DNA of 64,000 bases from Terriglobus albidus (GTDB taxonomy: Bacteria; Acidobacteriota; Terriglobia; Terriglobales; Acidobacteriaceae), in assembly GCF_008000815.1 (NCBI RefSeq), contig NZ_CP042806.1, positions 3,100,001 to 3,164,000 of the forward strand, in the 5' to 3' direction. The notes under the pieces are model-generated. The model saw only the letters and a program-made list of their open reading frames with translations, was not told the origin of the DNA and did no database searches. A program made the position numbers and the translations under genes. Below, piece after piece: positions 1-8,791 of the stretch (the first letter of the stretch is position 1; each line of letters opens with the position of its first letter).

Positions 1-1242
1 CTGGATGCCGGTTTTCCCGCCGCGGACCTGAAGCTGCTTGGACCCAACGACCGCAAGATGAACCTGGTGGCGCGCTATCGCGGCAAGCAGGGATCGACGC
101 TGAAGCCGATGCTGGTGATCTGTCACCTGGATGTGGTGGAGGCGAACCGTTCCGACTGGTCGACCGATCCGTTTGTCTTTACGGAGAAGGATGGTTACTT
201 CTACGGGCGCGGGACCTATGACGTCAAAGACGGAGACGCCGCAGCCATCGAGGCTTTTCTGCGCATGAAACGCGATGGCTTTGTGCCCAGCCGCGACATC
301 ATTCTGGCGCTGACCGCCGATGAAGAAGGCGGCGCCTCGAACGGTGTGGGCTGGCTGATGCAGCATCATCCGGAGGAGATGCAGGCAGAGTTCGTCATCA
401 ATCCCGATGGCGGTGGCATGACGACTGTGAATGGCAAGCCATACTCGCTCAATGTTGAGGCGACGGAGAAGACCTATGCCGACTACGTGCTGACGGCAAC
501 CTCTCCCGGAGGCCACTCCTCGGAGCCGATGCCAGGAAACGCGATCTATCGTTTGGTGGCGGCCCTTGCGAAGGTGGAGAAGTATCAGTTCCCATTCGAG
601 CTGAATGAGGTAACGCGAGCGCAGTTTGCTGCGCTGGCAAAGCTGGATGGCGGACGTCCTGGTGCTGACCGGATTGCCGTCCTGAAGACTCCTCCAGACC
701 CGGGTGCGTTGAAACGGCTGAACGAGAATCCTGAGATCTATCCCGCGCTGCACACCACCTGTGTGGCGACCATGATCCAGGGAGGACATGCGCCCAATGC
801 TTTGCCGAATAAGGTACAGGCGAATGTGAACTGCCGCATTCTTCCCGGACATACGCAGGAGCAGGTGCGGGAGGAACTGGTCCGTGTGATTGGAGACGGC
901 GAGGTGAAGGTGGCTTATAAGAGCGATGGAGGCCGCGTGAGCGACACCGCACCCAATCGCACCAGTGCAGCGCCTCCTCCTCCGCTACCGGCAGTCTTCG
1001 ATCCGCTTAAGCAGGTCGTCGAGCAGATGTGGCCGGGACTGGTGATTGTGCCATCGATGGAGTTCGGTGCGACTGACTCTATCTACACCATGGCTGCGGG
1101 TATGCCGAGTTATGGTATCTCCGGCATGGGAATGGATCGCGACGAGAACCGTGCGCACGGGAAGGATGAGCGGATCAAGGTCTCGGATTTCGACGCGGGG
1201 TGCGAGTTCTTCTATCGCTATCTGAAAGCGGTCGCGAAGTAG
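1..1242 (+). CDS. M20 family metallopeptidase (5' truncated by window edge)
   Basis: The reading frame is open from base 1, so the gene starts upstream of the window; an in-frame ATG at 58 is internal. Family features visible are the zinc-ligand motif HLD near base 125, the bridging-Asp region TYDVKDG and the catalytic Glu pair in TADEEGG. A dimerisation-domain style GGHSSEP stretch lies in the middle and a late metal-ligand region (GISGMG...AHGKDE) near the end. M20 enzymes (carboxypeptidase, dipeptidase, acetylornithine deacetylase relatives) hydrolyse amide bonds with two zinc ions. Substrate cannot be read from sequence, and secretion cannot be judged because the N-terminus is missing. 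It converges on the SDR gene at 1319 with a shared hairpin between them. Confidence 0.85.
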   Translation: MDAGFPAADLKLLGPNDRKMNLVARYRGKQGSTLKPMLVICHLDVVEANRSDWSTDPFVFTEKDGYFYGRGTYDVKDGDAAAIEAFLRMKRDGFVPSRDIILALTADEEGGASNGVGWLMQHHPEEMQAEFVINPDGGGMTTVNGKPYSLNVEATEKTYADYVLTATSPGGHSSEPMPGNAIYRLVAALAKVEKYQFPFELNEVTRAQFAALAKLDGGRPGADRIAVLKTPPDPGALKRLNENPEIYPALHTTCVATMIQGGHAPNALPNKVQANVNCRILPGHTQEQVREELVRVIGDGEVKVAYKSDGGRVSDTAPNRTSAAPPPPLPAVFDPLKQVVEQMWPGLVIVPSMEFGATDSIYTMAAGMPSYGISGMGMDRDENRAHGKDERIKVSDFDAGCEFFYRYLKAVAK

Positions 1243-1258
1243 CTTCGGAGTGTGCTCG

Positions 1259-1285
1259 GGCTGCGGTCAATCAATGACCGCAGCC
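1259..1285. terminator. Hairpin between convergent genes
   Basis: A perfect 11-bp stem GGCTGCGGTCA/TGACCGCAGCC with a 5-nt loop lies between the convergent M20 and SDR genes. There is no clear T-run on either side, so it may be a transcript-end structure rather than a classic intrinsic terminator. Confidence 0.55.
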
Positions 1286-1318
1286 TGACCAGCAACAAAG
1301 CATGGTGAGACAGGTAGA

Positions 1319-2071
1319 TTAGATACCTGCGCCGCCGCCGACTTTGATGATTTCGCCGGTGATCCAGCGGGCATCTTCAGAGACAAGGAAGGCGGTCGGA
1401 AGGGCAATGTCTTCCGGCTGACCGGCACGTCCAAGCGGAGTGATGGAGATGAAGAACTCTTCCTGTGGGGAGCCGGTAACTCCAACCTTCTCGGTGCCTT
1501 CCGTGACGACATAGCCGGGGTTGATGGCGTTGACACGGATCTTCTTCGGCGCGAGCTCCTTCGCGAGCACCTTGGTGATGGTGTCGACCGCGCCCTTGGT
1601 TCCGCTGTAGATGCTGGTTGTCGGTGGTGCGAAGGTGCTGGCAATGGAACTGATGTTCACTACGCTGCCGCCTTCGGCTGGGAAGTGCTTAACCGCCTCA
1701 CGCGTGGCCTGCAGAAGGCCAAGAACATTGGTGTTGTACTGGCGGGCATACTCTTCGGCGGTGATGTCTTCAAGGGGGACGAACGAATAAACGCCGGCGT
1801 TGTTGATAAGAATATCGACTTTGCCATACGCCTTTTTCGCTTCCTCGAAGAGCGTTACGGTTTGGTTGTTGTCCGCAACCGAGCCGCCGATGGCGACGGC
1901 ATTTCCGCCGGCAGCTTTAATCTCGGCGACTACCTTATCCGCGCCTTCTTTCGAGGAAGCGTAGTTGACGACGACGCTGGCGCCGTCCTTCGCGAGCTGT
2001 TTCGCAATGGCGGCGCCAATGCCTTTGCTGGCTCCGGTAACGACGGCAACCTTATTCGATAGCTTTCCCAT
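1319..2071 (-). CDS. SDR family oxidoreductase (FabG-like)
   Basis: Short-chain dehydrogenase/reductase of about 250 aa, the usual length. The N-terminal Rossmann motif TGASKGIG binds NAD(P), NNAG is present, and the active site has Ser in NISSIAS and the YSGTK (YxxxK) pair. The C-terminal region has NPGYV and the GRAGQPEDIA segment typical of FabG-type enzymes. The start at 2071 is chosen over an upstream ATG because GGAGGAATTT immediately precedes it, a strong ribosome site. Substrate is unknown. It is read leftward and not clearly in an operon with the efflux genes, since a strong hairpin separates them. Confidence 0.88.
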   Translation of the reverse strand: MGKLSNKVAVVTGASKGIGAAIAKQLAKDGASVVVNYASSKEGADKVVAEIKAAGGNAVAIGGSVADNNQTVTLFEEAKKAYGKVDILINNAGVYSFVPLEDITAEEYARQYNTNVLGLLQATREAVKHFPAEGGSVVNISSIASTFAPPTTSIYSGTKGAVDTITKVLAKELAPKKIRVNAINPGYVVTEGTEKVGVTGSPQEEFFISITPLGRAGQPEDIALPTAFLVSEDARWITGEIIKVGGGAGI

Positions 2072-2183
2072 AAATTCCTCCGGGTCGAATGTTGTGGAAG
2101 TATTTCGACGGCCATCTAATTGATGTCGCACAGGGGAAGAGGATTCATAAGGATGTGCAGTAATCAGGATTTAATAGAAGATT

Positions 2184-2221
2184 CGCTGATCGCGCAGGTT
2201 GAAAACACTGCGCGATCAGCG
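2184..2221 (-). terminator. Strong hairpin after efflux operon
   Basis: A perfect 14-bp stem (CGCTGATCGCGCAG and its complement) with a 10-nt loop lies 14 nt past the TolC-like stop on the minus strand. Followed by a T-poor but AT-rich tail. Probable terminator of the RND operon. Confidence 0.7.
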
Positions 2222-2235
2222 GGTTAAGGATTGTT

Positions 2236-3558
2236 CTATGGAGTGATGCGGCCGGCAGCGTAGTCCAGCGAGCGCAGGGAAAGCAGGTAGTCAAACCGTG
2301 CATTCACCGCTGAAACCGCAGCCTGTGTGCTTTGGAGTTGAGCCTGGCTGAGTTCGACAATCGAGCTCAATCCCAGTTTGTAACGGGTTTCCGCCAGGCT
2401 CAGAGCCTGTGCCGTCTGATCCCGGAAGGCGTCGGCCACCTGTATCTTTCGGAACGCGGTCTGTGCGCTCAACGTGGCGGTTCGCACATCTCTGGTGATG
2501 TTGTTGGAGAGATCGGTTGCTGCTTTCTCCTGTGCCTGGGCGCGAAGCCGGGCCTCTTTGGCTTCCGCGCTGATGCGGAAGCCGGTAAAGATGGGCAGAC
2601 TCAGGTTGACTCCCGCTCCGGCATACCAGTTCTCTGGGAAGACCGTTCCATCCGGGCGTACTGGAGTGACTCCGCCAACAGCGAGTGCGGAGATGGTCGG
2701 AAGGTTCTGTCTCGCCTGTGCGGTGGCGAACTTTTCTTCTGCCTGCGTGTTGAGTTGAGCGGCACGGAGATCCGGCCGCTGCATGATCGCCTCTTTCTCG
2801 ATGGCATCGCTTCCTTCGGGTGGCAACGGGACGTCTCCGCGATCCTCTATCGCCTTGTAGAAGGTCGAGGAAGACTCGCCCAGCAGTGCAGCAAGAGCTG
2901 CACTGGCCTGTTGCACTTCGATTTCGGCATCCAGCTGCAGCAGCTCTGCCTGGGACAAATTCGCTGCAGCTGTATTAAGGTCAAGCTCGCTCTTCAGCTT
3001 GCTGGCAGCCAGCGCTTTGGTGAGGTCGCGTGCACTGCGGCGTGCAGCGACGGCTTGCTTCGCTACATCAAGCAGGCTCTGCGCGGTTAGAAGCTTATAG
3101 AAGGTCTCATCCGTCGCATAGACTACGTCCTGCTGTGTCGCAAGTGCATTCTGTTGCTCTGCCTTGGCTCGCAGCCGGGCCGATGCAAGCAGGTTGGAGG
3201 TGTGCCCAAAGTCGGTGAGCAATTGGCTTAGAGTGCCACCTGCCCCGGCATGGGTATACAGCCGGGACGAGTTCAGTTGGCCAGCGCCGATGCGTGTACC
3301 GTCTTCCGCCTGTACGGCGGTCATGTTGCCAGCGATCTGCGGCAGCTCTGCCGACCGCTGCCGCACAACCTCTTGCCCTTCAGCAAGAGCAAGTAATCGC
3401 CCGGCGGCGATGCGCGGGTTCTGTTTGACGGCAGTCGTCTCTGCCTGACTGCGTGTGATGGTGATAGAAGCTGCTGCCGTCACCGGTGTGGAGTTTTGCT
3501 GAGCGATTGCGGAAAGTGAGACTAGTCCCGCGAGGATGAAGGAACGTGCGATGTACAT
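2236..3558 (-). CDS. TolC-family outer membrane efflux channel
   Basis: About 440 aa. An N-terminal signal peptide (MYIARSFILAGLVSLSAIAQ) is followed by two TolC-type repeats rich in Ala, Gln and Leu coiled-coil helices. The C-terminal part contains NLSLPIFTGF, RDVRTA and the late LGLSSIVELSQAQ stretch typical of outer membrane efflux proteins. It would form the trimeric outer-membrane duct for the adjacent RND pump. The start at 3558 is preferred to an upstream ATG because it overlaps the pump stop as TAATG and is preceded by GGAGGTGG, indicating translational coupling. It is the last gene of the efflux operon. Confidence 0.9.
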   Translation of the reverse strand: MYIARSFILAGLVSLSAIAQQNSTPVTAAASITITRSQAETTAVKQNPRIAAGRLLALAEGQEVVRQRSAELPQIAGNMTAVQAEDGTRIGAGQLNSSRLYTHAGAGGTLSQLLTDFGHTSNLLASARLRAKAEQQNALATQQDVVYATDETFYKLLTAQSLLDVAKQAVAARRSARDLTKALAASKLKSELDLNTAAANLSQAELLQLDAEIEVQQASAALAALLGESSSTFYKAIEDRGDVPLPPEGSDAIEKEAIMQRPDLRAAQLNTQAEEKFATAQARQNLPTISALAVGGVTPVRPDGTVFPENWYAGAGVNLSLPIFTGFRISAEAKEARLRAQAQEKAATDLSNNITRDVRTATLSAQTAFRKIQVADAFRDQTAQALSLAETRYKLGLSSIVELSQAQLQSTQAAVSAVNARFDYLLSLRSLDYAAGRITP

Positions 3559-6500
3559 TAAGCCACCTCCGCAGTACGCCGCTTTTCGATACGGCGATGG
3601 ATGAGCAGGTAAGCGCACGGCACCAGAAACACCGTCACGACACCCGAGACCGTAAGGCCTCCCAGAATCGCGCGGGCCAGCGGCGCATACTGCTCGCTTC
3701 CTGCCTCCAGTGCAAGCGCCATGGGAATTAGGCCAAGCACCGTTGCCATGGTGGTCATCAGAATCGGTCTGAGTCTGACCTTGCAGGCGGTTACGATCGC
3801 ATCTTCCAGTGCGTACCCGTCTTTCCTGAGCTGGCCGACGAACTCGACGATCAGAATGCTGTCTGAAACGACGATGCCGGTCATCATCAGCACGCCCATC
3901 AGGCTCATGATGTTGAGCGTGGTGTGCGTGACTAGCAGGAAGAGGATTACGCCGGAGATGCCGGGAGGAATCGCCAGCAGGATGATGAAGGGATCCACGA
4001 ATGACGCGAACTGCGCCATCAGAATCAGGAATACAAGAATCACCGACAGAATCAATCCGATGCCAAAGCTGGTAAAGGACTGCTTCATGCTGACGACCGA
4101 TCCGCGTATTGTGATCCGGGTGCCTTTGGGAAGCTTCAGATTGTTTACGACGGCGTCGATTTGTTTGCCGACATCGACGAGGTTTTCTTTGGTTGGCATC
4201 ACGTAGATGTCGAAGACCGGCCGAAGCTGATAGTGATCAACCTCTGTCGGCGTGTTGATGTTGTGAATGTCAGCTACCGTTTGCAGGGGTGTTGTGCTCT
4301 TGCCATCGGCAGAGCGTAGCGGGATCTGCTTCAGGTCTTCCAGGGTCTGGATCTGCTTCTCCGGATACTGCACGGTCAACATGTAATTGTTGCCACTCTT
4401 CGGATCGATCCAGAAGCTTGGGGCTACCTGTCCGTTCGAGGTCAGAGCTGTAATCACATTGTTGACGACGGTGTGCGGCGTAAGGCCGAGCAGCGCCGCA
4501 CGTTGACGGTCGACATCGAGCGAGAGGCCGGGATAGTCGACATCCTGAGGAATCAGTACGTCGTTGACGCCGTGGATCGCACGAAGTTTTCGGGCTGTAT
4601 TCTGCGCAAGCTCATATCCACCGGTCAGGTCTTTGGTGCTGACCTGAATATCGAAGGGAGCTGGAAGCCCTTGGTTGACAACAGAGTCCACCAGGCCACC
4701 GGCCTGAAAGTAGGTCTGGACCTCAGGCAGGTCAGTGGCCAGCTTTTCCCGAACCCGCTGCATGTAGTCGTAACTGCTTCGTTTGTGTTCCTCTTTGAGG
4801 CTCACCTGGACGAAGGCTGTGTGCATGCCGGAGTTCGAGGTGTAGATGGCTGAGAGATCGGGTGTTACCCCGATGTTAGAGACGATCATGTTCAAGTCGT
4901 CTTCTTTAACCACTTGCCGGATATCCTCCTCGACTCTGGCGACGAACTGGTCCGTGAGCTCCAGGCGTGTACCGGTAGGCGCCTTCATCGTGATGACGAA
5001 CTGCCCTGGGTCTGTTCGTGGAAAATAGGCTCGGCCCAGGAACGGAAACAGTCCAAGGCTAATCAATACGAAGAGCGAGAAGACGGCGACAACCTTGCCG
5101 GGTGTTTCCAGACAACGTTTGATAGCAGCATCGTAGTGTGCCTGCAGCCAGCCGAACATGCGGTTGAAGCGGTGAACGATGTGGGAGAACAGGTCTTTCT
5201 TGCGCGGTCCTTCCGGCATATGTTCCGGAGCGGGATCGTCGGGTAAGGCCTGCTCGTGTGGCTGGTCATGGGAGGTGTGTTTGATAAACCGCGAGCAGAA
5301 CAGCGGTACGACGGTCATTGCGACGAAGTAAGAACAGAACAGGGCAATGACGACCGCGAGCGCCAGCGCGGAGAACAAATATTTGCTGACGCCGGTGAGC
5401 AATACGACCGGGAAGAAGACGATGGCCGTACTACAGGTGGCCGCAAGGACCGCCAGCTGCACTTCGCGTCCTCCATCTTCTGATGCGGCTACCGCGGCCT
5501 GCCCCATCTCAAAGTGGCGGAAGATGTTTTCCAGTACGACAACCGAGTTATCGATCAGTCGCGAGAGCGCCAGAGCGATACCGCCCAGCACCATGGTGTT
5601 GATGGAACTGCCGGTAAAGTTGAGGATCAGGAAGGTGGCCAGGCACGAGATCGGGATCGACAGCATGACCGCGATCGTTGCTCGAAAGTCCCCGAGGAAT
5701 AGCAGGATCATGATGCCCGTCAACGCAAGGCCAATCAGACCTTCACTGATGACGTTCTTAACCGCGGTTTTGACGAAGACGGACTGATCAAAGACGACCG
5801 CGGTCTTCAGTTGCGGAGGGATATCGATCAGATGCTTTACCGCATCACGAACGCCGTTGACGATCGTGATCGTGTTGGAGTTGCCGCCCTGCTTCAACAC
5901 CGGCACATATACAGACTTCTGCCCGTCGACGCGGACAATGTTTGTCTGCAATTGGCCGGCGTCAACGGCATGTCCGATATCGCCCACCAGCAGCGAGGCA
6001 TTCCCGGCGGTGCGTAGCGGGATGGCGTTCACATCGTCAGGGTTCGGCACCTGACTGTTGGCGTAGATGTTGTAGTCTTTCGGTCCAATACGGACATCGC
6101 CGGCGGGAAGAATCAGATTGGACTCATTCACCGCTTGAACGACGTCCATCACACTCATCTGCGCCGCTTGCAGCTTCTGCGGATCAACGTAGATCTGGAT
6201 CTGGCGGTAGCGTCCTCCATAGGGCTGAGGTACGGAGGCGCCGGGAACATTTGCAACCTGGTTCCGGACCGTGAACTGAGCGGTATCTTTGAGTTGCGTT
6301 TCGTTCAGACCTTCGCCTTTCAACGTGATCAGACATACGGGCAGGTTGGAGGCATCGAAGCTGAGTACGACGGGCGGCAACGTTCCCGGAGGAAGGCGCC
6401 GCAGATTTGCCATCGCCAGGTTGCTGATGTTGCTGACCGCGGCATTGGCATCTGTTCCGGGTTGAAAGTAGATCTTGATCAGGCTGACGCCCGACATGGA

Positions 6501-6743
6501 GCGCGACTCGATATGGTCAATGTTGCTGCCCAATGTGAAGAAACGCTCGTAGCTATTGGTAATGTCTGACTCGATCTGCTGCGGCGGCATGCCCGAATAA
6601 AACGTGGCGACAACAACCACCGGAATCTTGACCGCGGGAAACAGATCGACAGGCATGCCGAAGATGGCGGCCGCGCCGACAACCACGACCATCAGGCAGG
6701 CCATCAGGACAAAGAAGGGGTATTTGATTGCAAATCCTGACAT
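3558..6743 (-). CDS. RND multidrug efflux permease (AcrB/HAE1-like)
   Basis: 1061 aa, the normal size for the inner-membrane pump of a tripartite RND system. An N-terminal transmembrane helix is followed by a porter domain with the GMPPQQIESDITN start. A TM2-TM6 block includes the conserved Asp in LIDNSVVVLENIF (TM4 proton relay region). A second periplasmic domain starts around PRTDPGQFVITMKAPTGT, and a second helix block contains GIVVSDSILIVEF. The C-terminus is charged and cytoplasmic. It exchanges protons for substrate and works with the adaptor encoded 3 bp upstream and the TolC channel downstream. Drug or lipid specificity cannot be read from sequence. Confidence 0.93.
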   Translation of the reverse strand: MSGFAIKYPFFVLMACLMVVVVGAAAIFGMPVDLFPAVKIPVVVVATFYSGMPPQQIESDITNSYERFFTLGSNIDHIESRSMSGVSLIKIYFQPGTDANAAVSNISNLAMANLRRLPPGTLPPVVLSFDASNLPVCLITLKGEGLNETQLKDTAQFTVRNQVANVPGASVPQPYGGRYRQIQIYVDPQKLQAAQMSVMDVVQAVNESNLILPAGDVRIGPKDYNIYANSQVPNPDDVNAIPLRTAGNASLLVGDIGHAVDAGQLQTNIVRVDGQKSVYVPVLKQGGNSNTITIVNGVRDAVKHLIDIPPQLKTAVVFDQSVFVKTAVKNVISEGLIGLALTGIMILLFLGDFRATIAVMLSIPISCLATFLILNFTGSSINTMVLGGIALALSRLIDNSVVVLENIFRHFEMGQAAVAASEDGGREVQLAVLAATCSTAIVFFPVVLLTGVSKYLFSALALAVVIALFCSYFVAMTVVPLFCSRFIKHTSHDQPHEQALPDDPAPEHMPEGPRKKDLFSHIVHRFNRMFGWLQAHYDAAIKRCLETPGKVVAVFSLFVLISLGLFPFLGRAYFPRTDPGQFVITMKAPTGTRLELTDQFVARVEEDIRQVVKEDDLNMIVSNIGVTPDLSAIYTSNSGMHTAFVQVSLKEEHKRSSYDYMQRVREKLATDLPEVQTYFQAGGLVDSVVNQGLPAPFDIQVSTKDLTGGYELAQNTARKLRAIHGVNDVLIPQDVDYPGLSLDVDRQRAALLGLTPHTVVNNVITALTSNGQVAPSFWIDPKSGNNYMLTVQYPEKQIQTLEDLKQIPLRSADGKSTTPLQTVADIHNINTPTEVDHYQLRPVFDIYVMPTKENLVDVGKQIDAVVNNLKLPKGTRITIRGSVVSMKQSFTSFGIGLILSVILVFLILMAQFASFVDPFIILLAIPPGISGVILFLLVTHTTLNIMSLMGVLMMTGIVVSDSILIVEFVGQLRKDGYALEDAIVTACKVRLRPILMTTMATVLGLIPMALALEAGSEQYAPLARAILGGLTVSGVVTVFLVPCAYLLIHRRIEKRRTAEVA

Positions 6744-6746
6744 GGA

Positions 6747-7994
6747 TTAGCGCCCTCCTTCTGCCTGTTCCTTGTAGTCCACAAGGTCCATATGGGCTGG
6801 TACCGCATGAACAGCTTGTCCTGCCTGCAACGCCGATTGGCCTCCGACGATGACCTGGTCTCCGGGATTCAGTCCGGCGGTGATCTCCTGCGTATTGGCG
6901 CTGGCGATGCCAAGCGTGACGTTTCGTGACTGGGCATGGCCGGTCTGATCCACCACCCAGACGATGGTGTGGTCGCCGTGAAGAACGGCGGCTGCCGGAA
7001 TCACCAGGGCGTTGTCCTTATGCTGAAGCTGGAAGCTCGTATTGGCATACATTCCTGGAGTTAGAGAGAGATCGGGATTTTTGACGTCAACCTCGGTCAG
7101 CATGGTCCGCGTCGTGTCGGATACATTGCGCGTATAGCGGACGACCTTGCCGGTAAAGGTTTTCCCTGTGGCCGGCACACGGACTTTGACCTCAGATCCC
7201 TCTTTGACCAGAGGAACGTTTTCTTCCGGGATTGGCAGACGAAGGCGCAGCAGATCGCTCTGTGCGAGCCGAACGACTGGCTGGGCATTCGCGCTGTTGC
7301 TGGTGCCAGCCGGAATCAAAGATCCGGTGTCGGCATAACGCATAGTAACGACGCCGTTGAATGGCGCGGTGATGGAGGCATAACCAGCCATCGTATGAAC
7401 CCGCTGCAAGTCAGCTTTGGAGATACCGAGAGCTTCTTCTCCGGCCTTTGTCGCAGATTTTGCAGCATCTACCTGAGCCGCAGCCGCGAGATCATGTGCT
7501 TCTGCGTCATCGAGCTCCTGCGCGGCAATTAGACCGGGCTGTTGTTCGGCGGCCGCCTTCAGTCGCTGATAGTTGGCATGGCTGGCGGCGTAGTTTGCTT
7601 CCGCGCGAGCAATTTCATTCTTCAGGCGGGCGATATCGGACTGGCTTCGCGCCACACCTGCATCGGCGCCGAGAACCTGCGCCTGCAGTTCCGGTACTTC
7701 GAGGGTTGCCAGGACCTGCCCCTGATGCACGCGGTCTCCGATGTCGACGTTGATCTGGCGGATATAGCCGGAGACCTTGCCATGCAGATCGACCTCCTGG
7801 AAGGGCTGAAACACCGCCGCGACCTGCAGCTCGCGAGAGATAGGTTGCATTGCAGCGGGGGCCGTGGACACGCTGAGGATCGATGGAGATGGAGAAGCCT
7901 CCGATTTGCTGTTACATCCGGACAAAGCCGAACAGGCAAACGGGATCAGGCACGCCGCATACAAAGCGGGCGAAAGCCGCAACGGGACTTGCAT
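6747..7994 (-). CDS. RND efflux periplasmic adaptor (membrane fusion protein, lipoprotein)
   Basis: 415 aa. The signal sequence ends in the lipobox-like LSGC around residue 27, so the protein is likely lipid-anchored. Then come an N-terminal barrel strand (SRELQVAAVFQPFQEVDLHGKVSGYI), a lipoyl half-motif with DRVHQGQVLATL, a long coiled-coil hairpin rich in Ala and Glu, the second lipoyl half with SITAPFNGVV, and beta-barrel and membrane-proximal domains. It bridges the pump and TolC. It is the first of three tightly packed efflux genes (3 bp to the pump). A small membrane protein gene lies 63 bp upstream and may share the transcript. Confidence 0.92.
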   Translation of the reverse strand: MQVPLRLSPALYAACLIPFACSALSGCNSKSEASPSPSILSVSTAPAAMQPISRELQVAAVFQPFQEVDLHGKVSGYIRQINVDIGDRVHQGQVLATLEVPELQAQVLGADAGVARSQSDIARLKNEIARAEANYAASHANYQRLKAAAEQQPGLIAAQELDDAEAHDLAAAAQVDAAKSATKAGEEALGISKADLQRVHTMAGYASITAPFNGVVTMRYADTGSLIPAGTSNSANAQPVVRLAQSDLLRLRLPIPEENVPLVKEGSEVKVRVPATGKTFTGKVVRYTRNVSDTTRTMLTEVDVKNPDLSLTPGMYANTSFQLQHKDNALVIPAAAVLHGDHTIVWVVDQTGHAQSRNVTLGIASANTQEITAGLNPGDQVIVGGQSALQAGQAVHAVPAHMDLVDYKEQAEGGR

Positions 7995-8057
7995 AGAGAA
8001 GCCTCATTTCCTGGTTTCAAGACAACGGATCATGCCGCCGCCATGAAACAGCGACAG

Positions 8058-8438
8058 CTAAGCGCTGGCGGAAATCAGGCTTGGAGGAGGTCGGAAGAAA
8101 AGGGAAGGTGTTTTTCGAAGCGGAATCACCGCCGGTGGCGGCTCTTCCTGACGAACTGGGGAGACAGAGAGAGGTTCAGAGAGGGTCAACTGTGGATCGA
8201 GAAACTGAACTACTACCGCCGATTCGCAGGACACTGTGGCGTCGAGATTCTGCTTTGCACTCTCACTGGCGCGGGTACAAAGTTTTGCCTCCGGTGTCTG
8301 ACGCTGAATTGCCTGGCTCTTATAGAGAGAACACTTATACAGCGTTCCCCAGGCTAGTACACAGCAACCAACCGCCACCAGAAAGATGGCCGTCATGAAT
8401 CCAAAGTTGCGAACTCCGGACGTAGCTTTATCTTGCAC
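8058..8438 (-). CDS. Small single-pass membrane protein upstream of efflux operon, unknown function
   Basis: About 126 aa, not recognised. One hydrophobic segment (GFMTAIFLVAVGCCVLAWGT, near residues 12-33) is followed by a short basic and Cys-containing stretch and a long Pro/Ser-rich tail with PPPAVIPLRK and FFRPPPSLI. It lies 63 bp upstream of the RND adaptor in the same direction and may be co-transcribed. A GTG at 8444 is also in frame, but a TATACT box ends one base before it, so the GTG at 8438, seven bases after the box, is chosen as a possible leaderless start. Reality is supported by position and by a single clear membrane segment, not by homology. Confidence 0.45.
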   Translation of the reverse strand: MQDKATSGVRNFGFMTAIFLVAVGCCVLAWGTLYKCSLYKSQAIQRQTPEAKLCTRASESAKQNLDATVSCESAVVVQFLDPQLTLSEPLSVSPVRQEEPPPAVIPLRKTPSLFFRPPPSLISASA

Positions 8439-8672
8439 CGCCACTAGTATAGTCCATCTACCGAAACGACTCTGATGTCCTTCGGAGACGGATGAGCTCT
8501 CGTTTGCCCCCAGTAGAAAGCTGCGCTGTAGCCGTCGGCGGCAGCATCAGCGAATTTGAAACGTGATGGCCACCTCGACAGGGCCAGGTCGTATCTCTAG
8601 TGTTTCCAAACAGAAGCGAGCTTATCAGGGCGTTTTCGTGTCAGCAGAATTGAACACGATTTTGTTTTTCTG

Positions 8673-8701
8673 TTGACATCGGATTGTCCCTGACATAGTT
8701 T
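8673..8701 (+). promoter_or_regulatory. Sigma70-like promoter for the TonB-dependent receptor
   Basis: TTGACA at 8673-8678 matches the -35 consensus exactly; a 17-nt spacer leads to TAGTTT at 8696-8701 with the key T, A and final T of a -10. The expected start point is near 8708. The 8445-8672 stretch upstream holds no gene that I can support. Confidence 0.6.
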
Positions 8702-8714
8702 GACCATACGCCAC

Positions 8715-8730
8715 TGAAACGATCATTTCA
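8715..8730 (+). promoter_or_regulatory. Operator-like palindrome downstream of the receptor promoter
   Basis: TGAAACGATCATTTCA is palindromic at 14 of 16 positions, centred on GATC. It sits just after the predicted start point, where a bound repressor would block initiation. An overlapping dyad ATTTCATT/AATGAAAT follows at 8725-8745. The 11-base half TGAAACGATCA recurs at 12720-12730, before the winged-helix regulator gene, which may be a shared site or chance. LacI or GntR family binding is an inference. Confidence 0.4.
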
Positions 8731-8791
8731 TTGGCGAAATGAAATCAAATTGACTCGGTTTTGCCATTCGTCCCCTCGGAGGCACTCCACG

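Noticed and set aside
7542-8357. 271-aa plus-strand open frame across the adaptor start
   Set aside because: Antisense to the adaptor and the small membrane protein; composition is not protein-like.
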